From an uncultured Planctomycetaceae bacterium (GTDB taxonomy: Bacteria > Planctomycetota > Planctomycetia > Planctomycetales > Planctomycetaceae), in NCBI GenBank assembly GCA_943787265.1, contig CALSLT010000003.1, positions 62,001 through 126,000 of the forward strand: a stretch of 64,000 nt of DNA, given 5' to 3'. Both the position numbers and the translations under genes were made by a program. Position 1 is the first letter of the stretch. Every line of letters begins with the position of its first letter. Below are positions 9,965-20,049 of this stretch, piece by piece. The notes under the pieces are model-generated. The model was not told the DNA's origin and made no database searches. It saw nothing but the letters and a program-made list of their open reading frames with translations.

Positions 9965-12900
9965 CGGATTGTCACGAAATCGTTGTGGTTCAGCAGTACC
10001 AGGGCGAGCTGACGTCGCGCCTCTGCACCGCCGTTGAACTCTATGAGAAACTGAGTGCACTCCGCCTGTTCTTCCGCGTTTGGCTTGCGACAGAGCACGT
10101 GTTCGAACATTGCATCGACCACCTCGCGGCCGTTCAGAGTGCTGTAGATTTCGGAGATGTTCTGAGCTTGTCCTGCTGCGATGTGGCTGTTGAACATGGC
10201 GAGGGCCTGTTGCGGAGCAACCGTTGATTTCCGCTGGTAGCACTCGTTGACCTTCGCTCCGTCGAACAGGCTGAGGAACGTCATCTGCTGTTCTTTGTTC
10301 TGGCGAAAGTACAGGCTGCGGCGAAGGACTTTCTGTCCCTGTGTGTGCTCGATGGGTGGGCCGCCTGTTGTCAGGTCGAGGCTGCCTCCCAGCGACAACA
10401 CGCTGTCACGCACAACTTCAGCTTCCATCCGTCGGGCGTTCATTCGCCACAACGCGTGATTATCCGGATCGGCTGTAAGCGTCGCGCCCGACGCTCCGCT
10501 GGACGAAGAACTCAATCGATAAACGCCGGACATGATGATTCGCTTGTGAAGCTTCTTCAGACTCCAGCCGTCTTCCATAAACTGCACGGCCAGCCAGTCG
10601 AGCAATGCAGCCTGACGAGGTCTCTCCGACCTGAGTCCGAAATCGAATGCGCGTTCCAGCAGTGGAGTGTCGAAGTGACGCAGCCAGACATGATTGACGA
10701 GAATTCGCGCGGCGAGCGGATTGCCTCGATCGGTGATCCACCGTGCGAAGGCGAAACGACGGCCGGAACTGGTTTTCGGATACTGCGGACCGATCGCCGC
10801 GTACTGCTTTGAACCACTGTCGAGTCGCTCTTTTGCAGCGGTCAGCTTTTTTTGCACATCCGTGATCTGTTTTTCTGCCGCCTGGCGTTCTGATGTCGCT
10901 TTCGCTCGAGCCGCCGCCGCCGAGGTCTCCTGCTTCTGCCGCGCCTGCTCTGTCTTCAATCGGGCCTCGGCGAGCTGTTCAGAAAGCTGGTCGACAGCGT
11001 GTTGACGACTCGCGCGTCCAGCGATCACGGCCAGGGCGTCGGCATCACCTTCGGCCAGTCCGTATTTCACAGTGTCCGCCGCAATGCGTGCTTCGAGCGA
11101 GGCTACTGCGGATTGCGTCACCTGACGATGCGCGATCGCGACCTTCTCACTTGCTTCAGCAACTTTCAATGCCAGTTGCAGGTCCTTTTTCGTCAGCAGC
11201 TTCGGCGGTGCTGTGGAGCTTCCCGCAACAGGCTCAAGTTGAGTTTCCGGTGGTAACGTCGTGACGTCGAGCTGATCGAATTCGGCAGTCGCGGAGAATG
11301 CCCAGATCGAGATTTGGCCGGCTTTCCGTTTCGGCAGGTTGTATGCCACTTTCAGTTCACCATCGATCAGCACATTCATCAACTGATCCTTCACGGCTAC
11401 TTCCAGCAAGTAATCCTGACCGACTTTAGTCGAGTGAGACGCTGCTCCAGAGGCCGGGTATTGCCAGCGGCCGCCGCTTCCCTGGCTGGTGAACTGTACT
11501 TTCGCCCCGGACGCCGAAAGATAAACGGAGTTCATCGCCAGGCCGTGCCCATCAAAGCCGAGTCCGACGGACTTGTACGTCTCACCGCCGGTAATCCGCA
11601 GCCGGAGCTTTGCGCGAAAGTCTCGCGGGTGCTCGATCAATGAAACCAGACGATGCTGTTTTGTCGTACCGGTCGACTGAACGACTCGCCCATCCTTCGC
11701 TGACCACATTCCGCCTTCCACTTTCCACTGATCAGCATTCAGTTTCGAGAAGTCATCGCTCAGTACGGGAAAACCGGAGTCAACGGTCGTTTCGACGATG
11801 GTCTTCTTTGAAGAATCACCGGGCGCGGGTTTTGGTTCCTTGAACTCCGCAAGCTTCTTTCGTGACGCAGCCAGCGCCGCTCGAGCATTCTTGAGGCCGG
11901 CGTCGGCAGCAGCGATTTCCGCTCGCGCGGCCTTCAACGCGGCATCGCGGTTTTCTTTCCGCAGAGAGGGATACCAAGTGGTCACCGGCAAGGAAACAGG
12001 CTCGATTGGCAGATCGCCGAGTAGCTCCGGCAGACCGGGAAGCAGCGGAACTTGGGTTGGACGGTCCTCATTGCCTTGCAGAAACGTAAATGTTTTTCGA
12101 TCCAGATGAGCGTCGTAGGTCCGGACGAGCATTTCGTTTGCCGACCCGGCCGATGTCAGTTGCAGTGGATCATCGCGGACGTCGTGCGTTTCAAAGATCG
12201 CCCGCATCCGGTAGTAACCGGCCTGCTCGATCGGGTCGTACTTGTGATCGTGGCACCGGGCGCAGTTCACTGTCAGGCCGAGAAATGCCTTCGATGAATG
12301 CTCGACGATATTGTCCAGCCAGACGTTCCGGTTGAACTTGTACCAGTTCCGTGCGAGGAACCCGGTTGCCCGCAGTGATGCCTGATCCTCTGGCGATGCC
12401 TCATCCGCGGCGAGCATTTCGACGATCATCCTGTCATAGCCTTTGTCCTCGTTGAGCGACTCGACAATCCAGTCTCGCCACCGCCAAATGTGGTTTCGGC
12501 CGTCGCGAATCTCCTTGCCATAGCCGGACGGATCGCTGTACCGCCAGATGTCCATAAAGTGCCGTGCCCACCGCTCGCCGTAACGAGGACTTTGCAGCAA
12601 ACAGTCGACGGCGTTTTCGAATGCCGCTTCCGAATTGTCATCAAGGAACGCTTGCCGTTCGGTTGGAGTTGGCGGCAGACCGGTGAGTGCAAGGGACGCT
12701 CGCCGTAGAAGCATCGACCGCGAGGTCTTGCCCACCGCAGTGACTCCAACACGCTGATGCTCCGCAGCAAGGAAACGATCGATGTCACTACGAATCCAGT
12801 CAGCCGAAATACTCGGCACATCCGCTTTGACGGGCGGTAGAAAGGACCAGTGTCGCGATGGGTGTTCGGGAATCGCTTCGTCGGGAGCGGCGGCTCCGGA

Positions 12901-13275
12901 TCTGATCCATGCTGTTAGCTTTGCGACCTCTTCGGCAGTCAGTCGCGAGCCGTTCTCAGTCGGGGGCATTCGGTTGTCATCGTCGTCGGTGACTCGCTCC
13001 AGAATGAGACTCTTTGCAACTGAGCCGACGGCATAAGTCGGGCCACTCTCACCGCCCTTTTGAATGAGGCTCGCCGCATCCAGTCGCAATCCGCCTTCCT
13101 GCTTGAGCGAGCCGTGGCACGAAAAACACTTGTCCCGCAGCAGCGGCTTGATGTCGGTCAGGTAGTCGGCGGTCTTGTTCGGTGCGCCGTCTGGATTCGA
13201 GCTGTCATCAGCGTGAATTGTCTGCGGCGAAAGCACAACGAAAAGTGAAAGCAGAACCATGAGGAGACGAATCAA
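9961..13275 (-). CDS. Large DUF1549/DUF1553 (PSD1) cytochrome-like protein with LamG-like and coiled-coil insert
   Basis: I favour a TTG start at 13275, giving [20 protein letters not shown] as signal peptide and an AGGAG motif nine bases upstream; the ATG at 13260 and a far upstream ATG at 13362 are alternatives. After the leader come the haem motif CFSCH in [20 protein letters not shown], a MPP motif, DUF1549 ([42 protein letters not shown]), and [12 protein letters not shown]. The middle third is unusual: a basic/acidic coiled coil, a LamG-like beta-sandwich domain ([20 protein letters not shown] onward) and a second coiled coil. DUF1553 closes the protein ([20 protein letters not shown]). 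The protein is about 1104 residues, longer than common members because of the insert. It is coupled to the DUF1501 gene. Confidence 0.87.
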   Translation of the reverse strand: MIRLLMVLLSLFVVLSPQTIHADDSSNPDGAPNKTADYLTDIKPLLRDKCFSCHGSLKQEGGLRLDAASLIQKGGESGPTYAVGSVAKSLILERVTDDDDNRMPPTENGSRLTAEEVAKLTAWIRSGAAAPDEAIPEHPSRHWSFLPPVKADVPSISADWIRSDIDRFLAAEHQRVGVTAVGKTSRSMLLRRASLALTGLPPTPTERQAFLDDNSEAAFENAVDCLLQSPRYGERWARHFMDIWRYSDPSGYGKEIRDGRNHIWRWRDWIVESLNEDKGYDRMIVEMLAADEASPEDQASLRATGFLARNWYKFNRNVWLDNIVEHSSKAFLGLTVNCARCHDHKYDPIEQAGYYRMRAIFETHDVRDDPLQLTSAGSANEMLVRTYDAHLDRKTFTFLQGNEDRPTQVPLLPGLPELLGDLPIEPVSLPVTTWYPSLRKENRDAALKAARAEIAAADAGLKNARAALAASRKKLAEFKEPKPAPGDSSKKTIVETTVDSGFPVLSDDFSKLNADQWKVEGGMWSAKDGRVVQSTGTTKQHRLVSLIEHPRDFRAKLRLRITGGETYKSVGLGFDGHGLAMNSVYLSASGAKVQFTSQGSGGRWQYPASGAASHSTKVGQDYLLEVAVKDQLMNVLIDGELKVAYNLPKRKAGQISIWAFSATAEFDQLDVTTLPPETQLEPVAGSSTAPPKLLTKKDLQLALKVAEASEKVAIAHRQVTQSAVASLEARIAADTVKYGLAEGDADALAVIAGRASRQHAVDQLSEQLAEARLKTEQARQKQETSAAAARAKATSERQAAEKQITDVQKKLTAAKERLDSGSKQYAAIGPQYPKTSSGRRFAFARWITDRGNPLAARILVNHVWLRHFDTPLLERAFDFGLRSERPRQAALLDWLAVQFMEDGWSLKKLHKRIIMSGVYRLSSSSSGASGATLTADPDNHALWRMNARRMEAEVVRDSVLSLGGSLDLTTGGPPIEHTQGQKVLRRSLYFRQNKEQQMTFLSLFDGAKVNECYQRKSTVAPQQALAMFNSHIAAGQAQNISEIYSTLNGREVVDAMFEHVLCRKPNAEEQAECTQFLIEFNGGAEARRQLALVLLNHNDFVTIR

Positions 13276-13289
13276 TAAATTCGTCTCCT
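13262..13289 (-). promoter_or_regulatory. Hairpin covering the ribosome binding site and start of the PSD1 gene
   Basis: An 11-bp perfect inverted repeat (13262-13272 with 13279-13289) encloses a six-base loop. On the - strand mRNA the 5' arm begins with AGGAG, the Shine-Dalgarno for the proposed TTG start, and the start codon (13275-13273) lies in the loop; the 3' arm CTCCT would pair with the AGGAG. An ATG follows directly after the stem at 13260. The pairing is seen directly; regulation of translation by it is an inference. Confidence 0.5.
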
Positions 13290-13358
13290 GAATCTGTTGC
13301 CCAATGGTCTCCACCAGGAATTCGCGGTGAGGACCGCGGTGCCACAAATCGTCAACGC

Positions 13359-13577
13359 TCATTGGTGCCTCGCTGGCCTACCGTCAACACGGTTCAAAAT
13401 CGGGTGATTGTTGATGATGTGATGCGACAACGCTTTGCCTGCCTTTGACCAGTTCTTATTCAGCAACGCAGTCAAGATCTCGTGGTGTTGACGCATGGTC
13501 TCATTCGCAATGTCGCGATCATGATCGTCCCGCTCAATTAGCAGTCGATGGTAGCGTCGCATTGGAATCCTTGCCAA
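13359..13577 (-). pseudogene. Fragment of a GntR/FCD-type regulator C terminus
   Basis: An open stretch with a stop a few codons upstream of 13577, so no DNA-binding domain can precede it. The text HHEILTALLNKNWSKAGKAL followed by SHHI resembles the last helices of the FCD ligand-binding domain of GntR-family regulators, where 'H..IL.AL...D...A...L..H' is typical. Its stop overlaps the ATG at 13362 of the next frame. I read it as a truncated remnant of a local regulator of the - strand operon; the similarity is weak and rests on one motif. Confidence 0.35.
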
Positions 13578-13654
13578 ACGTCCGTCTTCCGGATTCTAAT
13601 CCTGCATCTGCTTTCACAAGTCCTGATCACACGCATCCGCGATGAGTCCCACAC

Positions 13655-15742
13655 ATGAATCCAAATCGCTCACTTATCGGCGTTCTGCTGATTGCACTTG
13701 TCTGTCTGGCGAATGTCGCTTCGTATGCGGCTGACGATTCTTCCGAACGCAATGCCCCGTCGGCGGTGACGTTGGGTGATTGGTTGAAGACTCGGTTCTC
13801 CGTGATGACGTCGGCACGGAATGCGGCGTTTGAGAAGCTGAATGGACAAGCGGAGCTGCGACGGTGGCAGGATGAGCGACGCTCGTTCTTTCGGCAGCAG
13901 ATTGGGGCGTTTCCGGAACGGACGCCGCTCAACGCGCGCGTCACTGGGCATTTGCAGGGTGAAGATTATCGGGTTGAGAAAGTGATATTCGAAAGTCGCC
14001 CGCGGCATCATGTCACGGCGTCGCTTTATCTGCCTGAAACTCAGGGGCCGTATCCGGCGATCCTTATTCCGTGCGGACATAGTCATACGGGCAAGGCTTC
14101 GGGGCAGTATCAGCGTGCGGGGATACTCTTCGCCCGCAACGGGATGGCGGCGTTGTGTTATGACCCGGTCAGTCAGGGGGAGCGTTATCAGGTCATTGAC
14201 CATGACGGCGGCAGCTCGCATTTCGAAGACATCCCACGCAAGCTCGCCGTGCCGCATCCCGCAGTTCGACATCTCTGCACGACCGAGCACACGCTGATGG
14301 GGATCGGCAGCATCCTGCTCGGCGAGAACATCGCTCAGTATCGCATCTGGGACGGAATGCGAGCCATCGACTACCTGCAAAGCCGTCAGGACATCCAGGC
14401 GGACAAAATCGGGTGCACAGGCAATTCCGGTGGCGGAACGTTGACCTCGTACCTCATGGCGCTTGATGACCGGATCATCGCCGCGTCGCCCGGGAGTTAT
14501 CTGACGACTTTTCAGAAGCTGATCGAGACGAAGGGCCCACAGGATGGGGAACAGAATATCTTCTCCCAGATCGCCTTTGGCATGGACGCTGCTGACTACG
14601 TAATGATGCGGGCGCCGACTCCAATTCTGATCTGCGGTGGCACTCGCGATTCAACTTTCGACATCCGAGGCACACGTGAAGTCTTTCAGCAGGCCAACCG
14701 TTTCTACTCGCACCTTGGATTTCCTGAACGGGTCGCGTTGCATGAGGCGGATGTGCCGCACGGTTACTACATTCAGCACCGCGAAGCCGTAGCCCGCTGG
14801 ATGCATCGCTGGCTGGTCGGTCACGAAAAAGTCATCTGGGAAAAGCCGCGTTCCGAGTGGCCGGCAAAGGTCACCGACGAGTTTCTCCGCTCCCTCAGCG
14901 AGCCCGTTTGGACGCCTGAACAACTTCAGTGTTCGCAGCGTGGCCAGGTGATGCTGATGGAAGGCGAACGCTCCGTCTTTGAGATGAACACCGACAAAGC
15001 TATCGCACTGACGAAGTTGCGGCAGGAGAAGTGGCGAGCCGCGTCCGCCACAAAGAAACGACAGATTATCCAACGTGCGATCGGTATGAAGGAGATTGGC
15101 CCCGTCCGTTTCGATGCGACCGGTTCGGCGGAGAAAAACGGTTACTCGATCAACGACGTTTTGATGCACCGCCCGGATGGAATTCAGCTCGCCGCAAAGT
15201 CTTATGTTCCGAAGGGTGAAATCACCGGGCACGTCCTGTACCTGCACGGCGAAGGGATGTCGGCCGACGAGGTACCGATCAAGTTGGTAAAACAAGGTCG
15301 GCAGGTCCTGTCCGCCGAGTTGAGCGGAATCGGATTGACGGACGTTCCGCGCGACAGACGCACCTGGGGATACGGCCGCTTCGGCCTCGACAACCAGGAG
15401 ATCTTCACCGCGTATCTAATGGGTGATTCCTTTGTCCGCATTCGAACCACCGACGCACTTTCGTGGATGCGTCACTTCGACGATGCAAGGTTCGAAGTGA
15501 TTGGCATCGGAGAGGCGGCCATTCCCGCTCTGCATGCCGCCGCGCTCACGCCCGTGCAAGTCCAACGGGTCCGAGTTGAGAAAATGATTCGCTCATGGGC
15601 CGAAGTGGTGTCGGAACTGGAGCATTACAATCAACTGGTCAACGCGGTTCACGGCGTGCTTGGTCATTACGATCTGCCGGAACTCGTGGAGTTGACGAAG
15701 GCGGATGTGTCAGAGCCCGTTGATGCCAATTGGCGTCCGTAG
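13655..15742 (+). CDS. Secreted two-domain alpha/beta hydrolase (acetyl xylan esterase-like)
   Basis: 695 residues with a Sec signal peptide (IGVLLIALVCLANVASYAAD). The first domain is an alpha/beta hydrolase of the acetyl xylan esterase/dienelactone hydrolase type: oxyanion region ILIPCGHSHTGKA (about residue 128), nucleophile elbow GCTGNSGGGTLTSYL (Ser near residue 254), acid in CGGTRDSTFD (about residue 331) and histidine in DVPHGYYIQHREAV (about residue 368). A second hydrolase-like domain follows (HVLYLHGEGMSADEVP, about residue 525) but its elbow reads GIGEAAIPALHAA, with glutamate where the nucleophile serine would be, so it is probably non-catalytic. It opens a co-directional run of secreted enzymes; 56 bases separate it from the next gene. 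Removal of ester groups from a polysaccharide is a reasonable guess. Confidence 0.8.
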   Translation: MNPNRSLIGVLLIALVCLANVASYAADDSSERNAPSAVTLGDWLKTRFSVMTSARNAAFEKLNGQAELRRWQDERRSFFRQQIGAFPERTPLNARVTGHLQGEDYRVEKVIFESRPRHHVTASLYLPETQGPYPAILIPCGHSHTGKASGQYQRAGILFARNGMAALCYDPVSQGERYQVIDHDGGSSHFEDIPRKLAVPHPAVRHLCTTEHTLMGIGSILLGENIAQYRIWDGMRAIDYLQSRQDIQADKIGCTGNSGGGTLTSYLMALDDRIIAASPGSYLTTFQKLIETKGPQDGEQNIFSQIAFGMDAADYVMMRAPTPILICGGTRDSTFDIRGTREVFQQANRFYSHLGFPERVALHEADVPHGYYIQHREAVARWMHRWLVGHEKVIWEKPRSEWPAKVTDEFLRSLSEPVWTPEQLQCSQRGQVMLMEGERSVFEMNTDKAIALTKLRQEKWRAASATKKRQIIQRAIGMKEIGPVRFDATGSAEKNGYSINDVLMHRPDGIQLAAKSYVPKGEITGHVLYLHGEGMSADEVPIKLVKQGRQVLSAELSGIGLTDVPRDRRTWGYGRFGLDNQEIFTAYLMGDSFVRIRTTDALSWMRHFDDARFEVIGIGEAAIPALHAAALTPVQVQRVRVEKMIRSWAEVVSELEHYNQLVNAVHGVLGHYDLPELVELTKADVSEPVDANWRP

Positions 15743-15798
15743 TCGGGAAACTCGTTCAGCAATTCCATTCTTGAATCCGCGACGAACTGAGAATACCG

Positions 15799-18498
15799 AT
15801 GAAGTTTCTATTGGCAGCTTGTCTTGTCTGCGCAACGTTGACGGTTTACGCCGAGACAGTTTCAGCAGACATTGCTGTGACGACCGATTTTCCAGGTGGC
15901 TCTGCAACGGTGAAGTCCATCGACAGGAAATCCGGAGTCATCCACGTCACGCCAGAGACTCGATCGGAACGCGGCTGGCCCTGCTGGTGGTATCTGAAAG
16001 TCGAAGGTGCAAAGAAAGGACAGTTCATCACACTGAAACTGACTGCCGCCGAGAGCGAGTACAGATCGGGGCGGGTGCTCAATGCAGCCTGGTCTCAACC
16101 CGATCGAGCGGCCGTCAGTGTTGATAACGTGAGCTGGACTCACACACCGAAGTGTCAGAAAGAAAACGGCACGGCAACATACAGAATCGAGGCTCCTGCC
16201 GAAGCGTTCTGGCTGGCGTGGGGCCCACCGTTTCTACCAAAGCATGCGGACAAGGTTCTGCAATCGCTCAAGTCACGACTACCCGCTTCCACCTTATTCG
16301 AGTTAGCGAAAACTCGTGGCGGACGATCCGTGCGGGGAATCCGCATCGGCGATGCCAACGAGCAAGACGTCGCCGGATACGGAGTTTGGATTCAGGCGAG
16401 GCAGCACGCCTGGGAGGCTGGTTCCAGTTGGGTAGGCCAGGGATTCGTGGAGTGGCTGGCGAGCGACGATCCAGCCGCCGCCAAAGTGCGCCGCAACGCC
16501 ACCGTCTTCTACGTGCCGATCATGGACGTGGACAACGTTGCGATGGGGGCAGGTGGCAAAGATGCGGTGCCTCGAGATCACAATCGAGATTGGGACGACA
16601 AGCCGCACTATCCGGAAGTCGCCGCCGCCCAAAAGCGAATTCTCAAACTGAATGCCGACGGCAAGTTCGACGTCTTCATTGATCTTCACAACCCAGGTGG
16701 CAGTGAACGCCGCCCCTATTTCTTCGGTCCGGCCAATCTCGACAAGCTCCCTGCGATTCAGCAGCAAAACCACGCACGCTGGCAGGCGTTCTGTGCATCG
16801 ACCATCTCGGGACCACTTCCGTTAGAGCCCCGATACAAATTCGCGACTTATGTGAAAACAGACGAAGAGCGAAATCGAATGAGTGCCAACTGGGTTCGCA
16901 ATCACACGGCCGGTCATGTTCTGTCTACGACTTTGGAAACGGTCTGGAATACCCCGCACAGTACTCAGCGGGGCTACATGAAAGTCGGAGCTCAGCTTGG
17001 CATGGCGCTCGGCAGATATCTGGAATCCAATGCACGCGGACGACTGAACGAACCGCAACTCTTCATTGACGATCACAACATCGAGAGTACGGATGGGCTG
17101 AAGCGGACAGTTCATCAGCCTGACGACCTCAGCACCAATCCAGTAATCACCCCCGAGCATCCGTGGGAGCATCGGCGCATTCCTTATGGATCAGTGCGGT
17201 GGTTTCCGAAAGAAGGAAAATTTAAGTGCTGGTATCTGGCGATGAACATCTACGATTCCCGACCGGGGTTTCGTGGTTATCGCAAAGAGCATCACGTTCC
17301 AATCCACGAAGCCGCGTTCATCTGCTACGCCGAATCAAAGGATGGAGTGACGTGGATTAAGCCGGAATTGGGTCTGCATGAGTTTCGTGGCTCGAAGAAG
17401 AACAACATCGTGCTGGTTTCTCCCGGGACACACTTCGACAGCACGTCGGTCATGTATCTGCCGAATGATAAGCAGTGGCCGTATCGTCTGATGACCTTCA
17501 TTGGTCGCTGGCCGTACAAAGAAGAACTGGTCAGAAAGCAGTGGGGCGATCCACCGCCGTTCGGCATCAAACACCACGGGCACTATGCCTTTGGCTCGAA
17601 GGACGGAATTCACTGGCACGAGTTGAATAACAACGAGCCGGTTCTGCGCGTCTCTGACCGCAGCATGTTCTGGTTTGATGCTCAAAGAAAAATCTTTATT
17701 GGCTCGGCCAAGCGTAGCCATGATGGCAAACGGGCTCAGGCCTACGCGTGGAGCCGTGACATGCTTCAGTGGACGGTCACACCTGACTGGATTCATGTGG
17801 CCGACGACCGCGACCATCCAGGCGACGAGGCCGAGGCTGCCTACGGTTTTCCCTACGGCTCACAGTGGGTCGGCTTTGCCGAGCTTCGTCGCGTGCGAAA
17901 GAACCAGACGGGCGTCGTGGACCGCGGCACGATCATTAACTGGGAGTTGCTGAGCAGTCGCGACGGTCGAGATTGGTCTCGTCCTTTTCGGACGCCCTTC
18001 TTTTCGGACGGTCCTGAAGACACCTGGCGATACAAGGTCTTCAAAATCTTTGCCAATCCGCCGATCGAGCGCGATGGGAGTCTAATGATTTACTATGGTG
18101 GAAAGCTGGGCACGGTGCCTGTCGAGACCGGCGACCAACCCTTCCAGGCACTTTGTCTCGCCACGCTGCGCAAGGACGGATTCGTGTCGCTGACAGCCGG
18201 TGAGAAGTCAGGGCAGGTCGTCACGCAGCCGTTCGTCGCCACCGGTCGACGTCTCATGCTGAATGTTGATGTGCATGATGATGGCGAGGCCCGCGTCGAA
18301 GTACTCGACGAATCGAGCGATCCCGTCCGTGGATTTGACCTTAACAGTAGTGTTCCACTCCGAGGGCGTGACGTGGAACAAGTCGTCGCCTGGAAGAATG
18401 AAGCAATTTGGTCTTTACTGGCCGGTCGAAAGGTGGCTTTGCGAATCCACCTTCGGCACGCTGACCTCTACGCGTTCTGGATAGAAAACTCGCCATGA
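15799..18498 (+). CDS. M14 zinc carboxypeptidase fused to a propeller glycosidase-like domain
   Basis: 899 residues with a signal peptide (MKFLLAACLVCATLTVYAE). Residues about 20-410 form an N-terminal sandwich plus M14 carboxypeptidase: zinc ligands His203 and Glu206 in QARQHAWEAGSSWVGQG, His297 in FIDLHNPGG, Arg/Asn region RDHNRDWDD, and catalytic Glu380 in STTLETVWNTPHS. Residues about 415-899 match the next protein: YGSVRWFPKEGKFKCWYLAM, CYAESKDGVTWIKPELGLHE, KVFKIFANPPIERDGSLMIY and a C-terminal beta-sandwich as in GH32/GH43-like planctomycete proteins. Both zinc ligands and catalytic Glu are present, so the peptidase may be active. The stop overlaps the next ATG (ATGA). The fusion suggests action on glycopeptides or peptide-linked glycans; this is inference. 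Confidence 0.75.
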   Translation: MKFLLAACLVCATLTVYAETVSADIAVTTDFPGGSATVKSIDRKSGVIHVTPETRSERGWPCWWYLKVEGAKKGQFITLKLTAAESEYRSGRVLNAAWSQPDRAAVSVDNVSWTHTPKCQKENGTATYRIEAPAEAFWLAWGPPFLPKHADKVLQSLKSRLPASTLFELAKTRGGRSVRGIRIGDANEQDVAGYGVWIQARQHAWEAGSSWVGQGFVEWLASDDPAAAKVRRNATVFYVPIMDVDNVAMGAGGKDAVPRDHNRDWDDKPHYPEVAAAQKRILKLNADGKFDVFIDLHNPGGSERRPYFFGPANLDKLPAIQQQNHARWQAFCASTISGPLPLEPRYKFATYVKTDEERNRMSANWVRNHTAGHVLSTTLETVWNTPHSTQRGYMKVGAQLGMALGRYLESNARGRLNEPQLFIDDHNIESTDGLKRTVHQPDDLSTNPVITPEHPWEHRRIPYGSVRWFPKEGKFKCWYLAMNIYDSRPGFRGYRKEHHVPIHEAAFICYAESKDGVTWIKPELGLHEFRGSKKNNIVLVSPGTHFDSTSVMYLPNDKQWPYRLMTFIGRWPYKEELVRKQWGDPPPFGIKHHGHYAFGSKDGIHWHELNNNEPVLRVSDRSMFWFDAQRKIFIGSAKRSHDGKRAQAYAWSRDMLQWTVTPDWIHVADDRDHPGDEAEAAYGFPYGSQWVGFAELRRVRKNQTGVVDRGTIINWELLSSRDGRDWSRPFRTPFFSDGPEDTWRYKVFKIFANPPIERDGSLMIYYGGKLGTVPVETGDQPFQALCLATLRKDGFVSLTAGEKSGQVVTQPFVATGRRLMLNVDVHDDGEARVEVLDESSDPVRGFDLNSSVPLRGRDVEQVVAWKNEAIWSLLAGRKVALRIHLRHADLYAFWIENSP

Positions 18499-20024
18499 AG
18501 AGCCAACGATTTCAAGCCGCACTTGCCACAGTCAGTGTGGCTGTGATTCTGATGCTGGACGCCGCCAGTTCCCTGGCGGTCGAACCGATCGATATTGGCA
18601 GTCGACGAGAACTTCTCGTCGATCAGCATCTGATCGAGCGGCTCGACGGAGTGAGTCTGGAGCTGCATCGCCCAACACGCCGTGAAGTCGTGTTCCGTTC
18701 TGATGCCGCATGGGAAGGAAACGGCAGCGCGTATCAAAGCGTGTTTCAGGATGGCGACCGCTTTCTGATGTACTATCGAGGTGGCCATCATCCTAATTCG
18801 AAAGCTTATCAAGCCAGCAGGAACTCCTGGGAAACGCTTTGCGTGGCCGAGAGTAACGACGGCATTCACTGGACGCGTCCCGAACTGGGCATTGTCGAGT
18901 TTGATGGTTCAACGAAGAATAACCTGATCCTCGACAAGGCAATGGTCGAGGAGATCCGCGGTAGCCCGGCGCACACCGCCGTGTTCAAGGACACCAACCC
19001 CGACTGCCCGGATTCGGAACGCTATAAGATTGTGATCAAAGGCAGTCCGCGTGGTTTGTACCTGATGGTGTCGGCGGATGGATTCCACTTTCGATTGAAA
19101 AGCGACAAACCCTTCGCGACCGACGGCGCCTTCGATTCACAGAACCTTATGTTCTGGGATTCGGTGGGCGGGGTTTATCGAGAGTATCACCGCAAGTTTG
19201 ACAAAGGCGTGCGCGGCATCGTGACTGCCGCGTCAAAGGACGCCGGCATTTTTCCGAAGCCGGAATGGCTCGCGTATCCCGGCGCGGCCGAGCAGGCTCT
19301 TTACACCAACCAGGTGCAGCCCTACTACCGTGCGCCGCACATCTTCATGGGCTTCCCCATGCGCTACAACGACCGCGGCTGGTCGCCATCGATGAAGACG
19401 TTGCCCGGTTTGGAAGAGCGACAGTTTCGCTCCAAACAGTCCGGGAGATACGGCACAACGGTGACCGACGCGGCGTTCATGACCAGCCGCGATGGCGTAG
19501 CGTTCCAGCGTTGGGGCGAAGCCTTCATTCGACCGGGGCCGGCAACAAAAGACACATGGGTCTACGGTGACAACTTTATCTTCTGGGGCATGGTCCAGAC
19601 GAAGTCACATCTGGAGGGCGCGCCCGACGAGATTTCGCTCTACGCCACCGAAGGCTACTGGCAAGGCGAGTCGACCAGCTTTCGTCGCTACACACTTCGT
19701 CAGGACGGATTCGTGTCAGCGACGGCTGGTTGGAAAGGCGGACGTCTGCAAACGAAACCTGTCGTGTTTGATGGCACACAACTGGAACTCAACTTCGCCA
19801 CATCCGCAGCGGGTTCGATTCGCGTTGAGATTCAGGACGCTGATGGCAAACCGCTGGAAGGCTACTCGCTGGCGGACTGTCCGGAAATATTCGGAGACAC
19901 GATCGCTCGAACAGTCGTGTGGAAAAACGACAGCAAAGACGTGTCGTCGCTTGCCGGAAAACCGGTGCGTCTGCTGCTCGCGCTGAAGGACGCCGACCTC
20001 TACTCGTTCCGATTTACTGAATAG
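18495..20024 (+). CDS. Secreted propeller protein, GH32/GH43-like
   Basis: 509 residues with a signal peptide (ATVSVAVILMLDAASSLAVE). The fold markers are repeated 'Y..S.DG..W..P.LG' blades, here CVAESNDGIHWTRPELGIVE (about residue 116) and a homologous YLMVSADGFHF, with SRRELLVDQHLIERL at the front of the mature protein, which is usual in this planctomycete group. The last 130 residues (RQDGFVSATAGWKGGRLQTK onward) form the beta-sandwich seen also in the C terminus of the upstream fusion, so the two are paralogues. ATGA overlap with the preceding gene implies coupling. No catalytic residues can be assigned with confidence; the glycosidase role is inferred from family resemblance. Confidence 0.7.
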   Translation: MKSQRFQAALATVSVAVILMLDAASSLAVEPIDIGSRRELLVDQHLIERLDGVSLELHRPTRREVVFRSDAAWEGNGSAYQSVFQDGDRFLMYYRGGHHPNSKAYQASRNSWETLCVAESNDGIHWTRPELGIVEFDGSTKNNLILDKAMVEEIRGSPAHTAVFKDTNPDCPDSERYKIVIKGSPRGLYLMVSADGFHFRLKSDKPFATDGAFDSQNLMFWDSVGGVYREYHRKFDKGVRGIVTAASKDAGIFPKPEWLAYPGAAEQALYTNQVQPYYRAPHIFMGFPMRYNDRGWSPSMKTLPGLEERQFRSKQSGRYGTTVTDAAFMTSRDGVAFQRWGEAFIRPGPATKDTWVYGDNFIFWGMVQTKSHLEGAPDEISLYATEGYWQGESTSFRRYTLRQDGFVSATAGWKGGRLQTKPVVFDGTQLELNFATSAAGSIRVEIQDADGKPLEGYSLADCPEIFGDTIARTVVWKNDSKDVSSLAGKPVRLLLALKDADLYSFRFTE

Positions 20025-20049
20025 AAACATTGTTTCGGTGACGCCTGCT

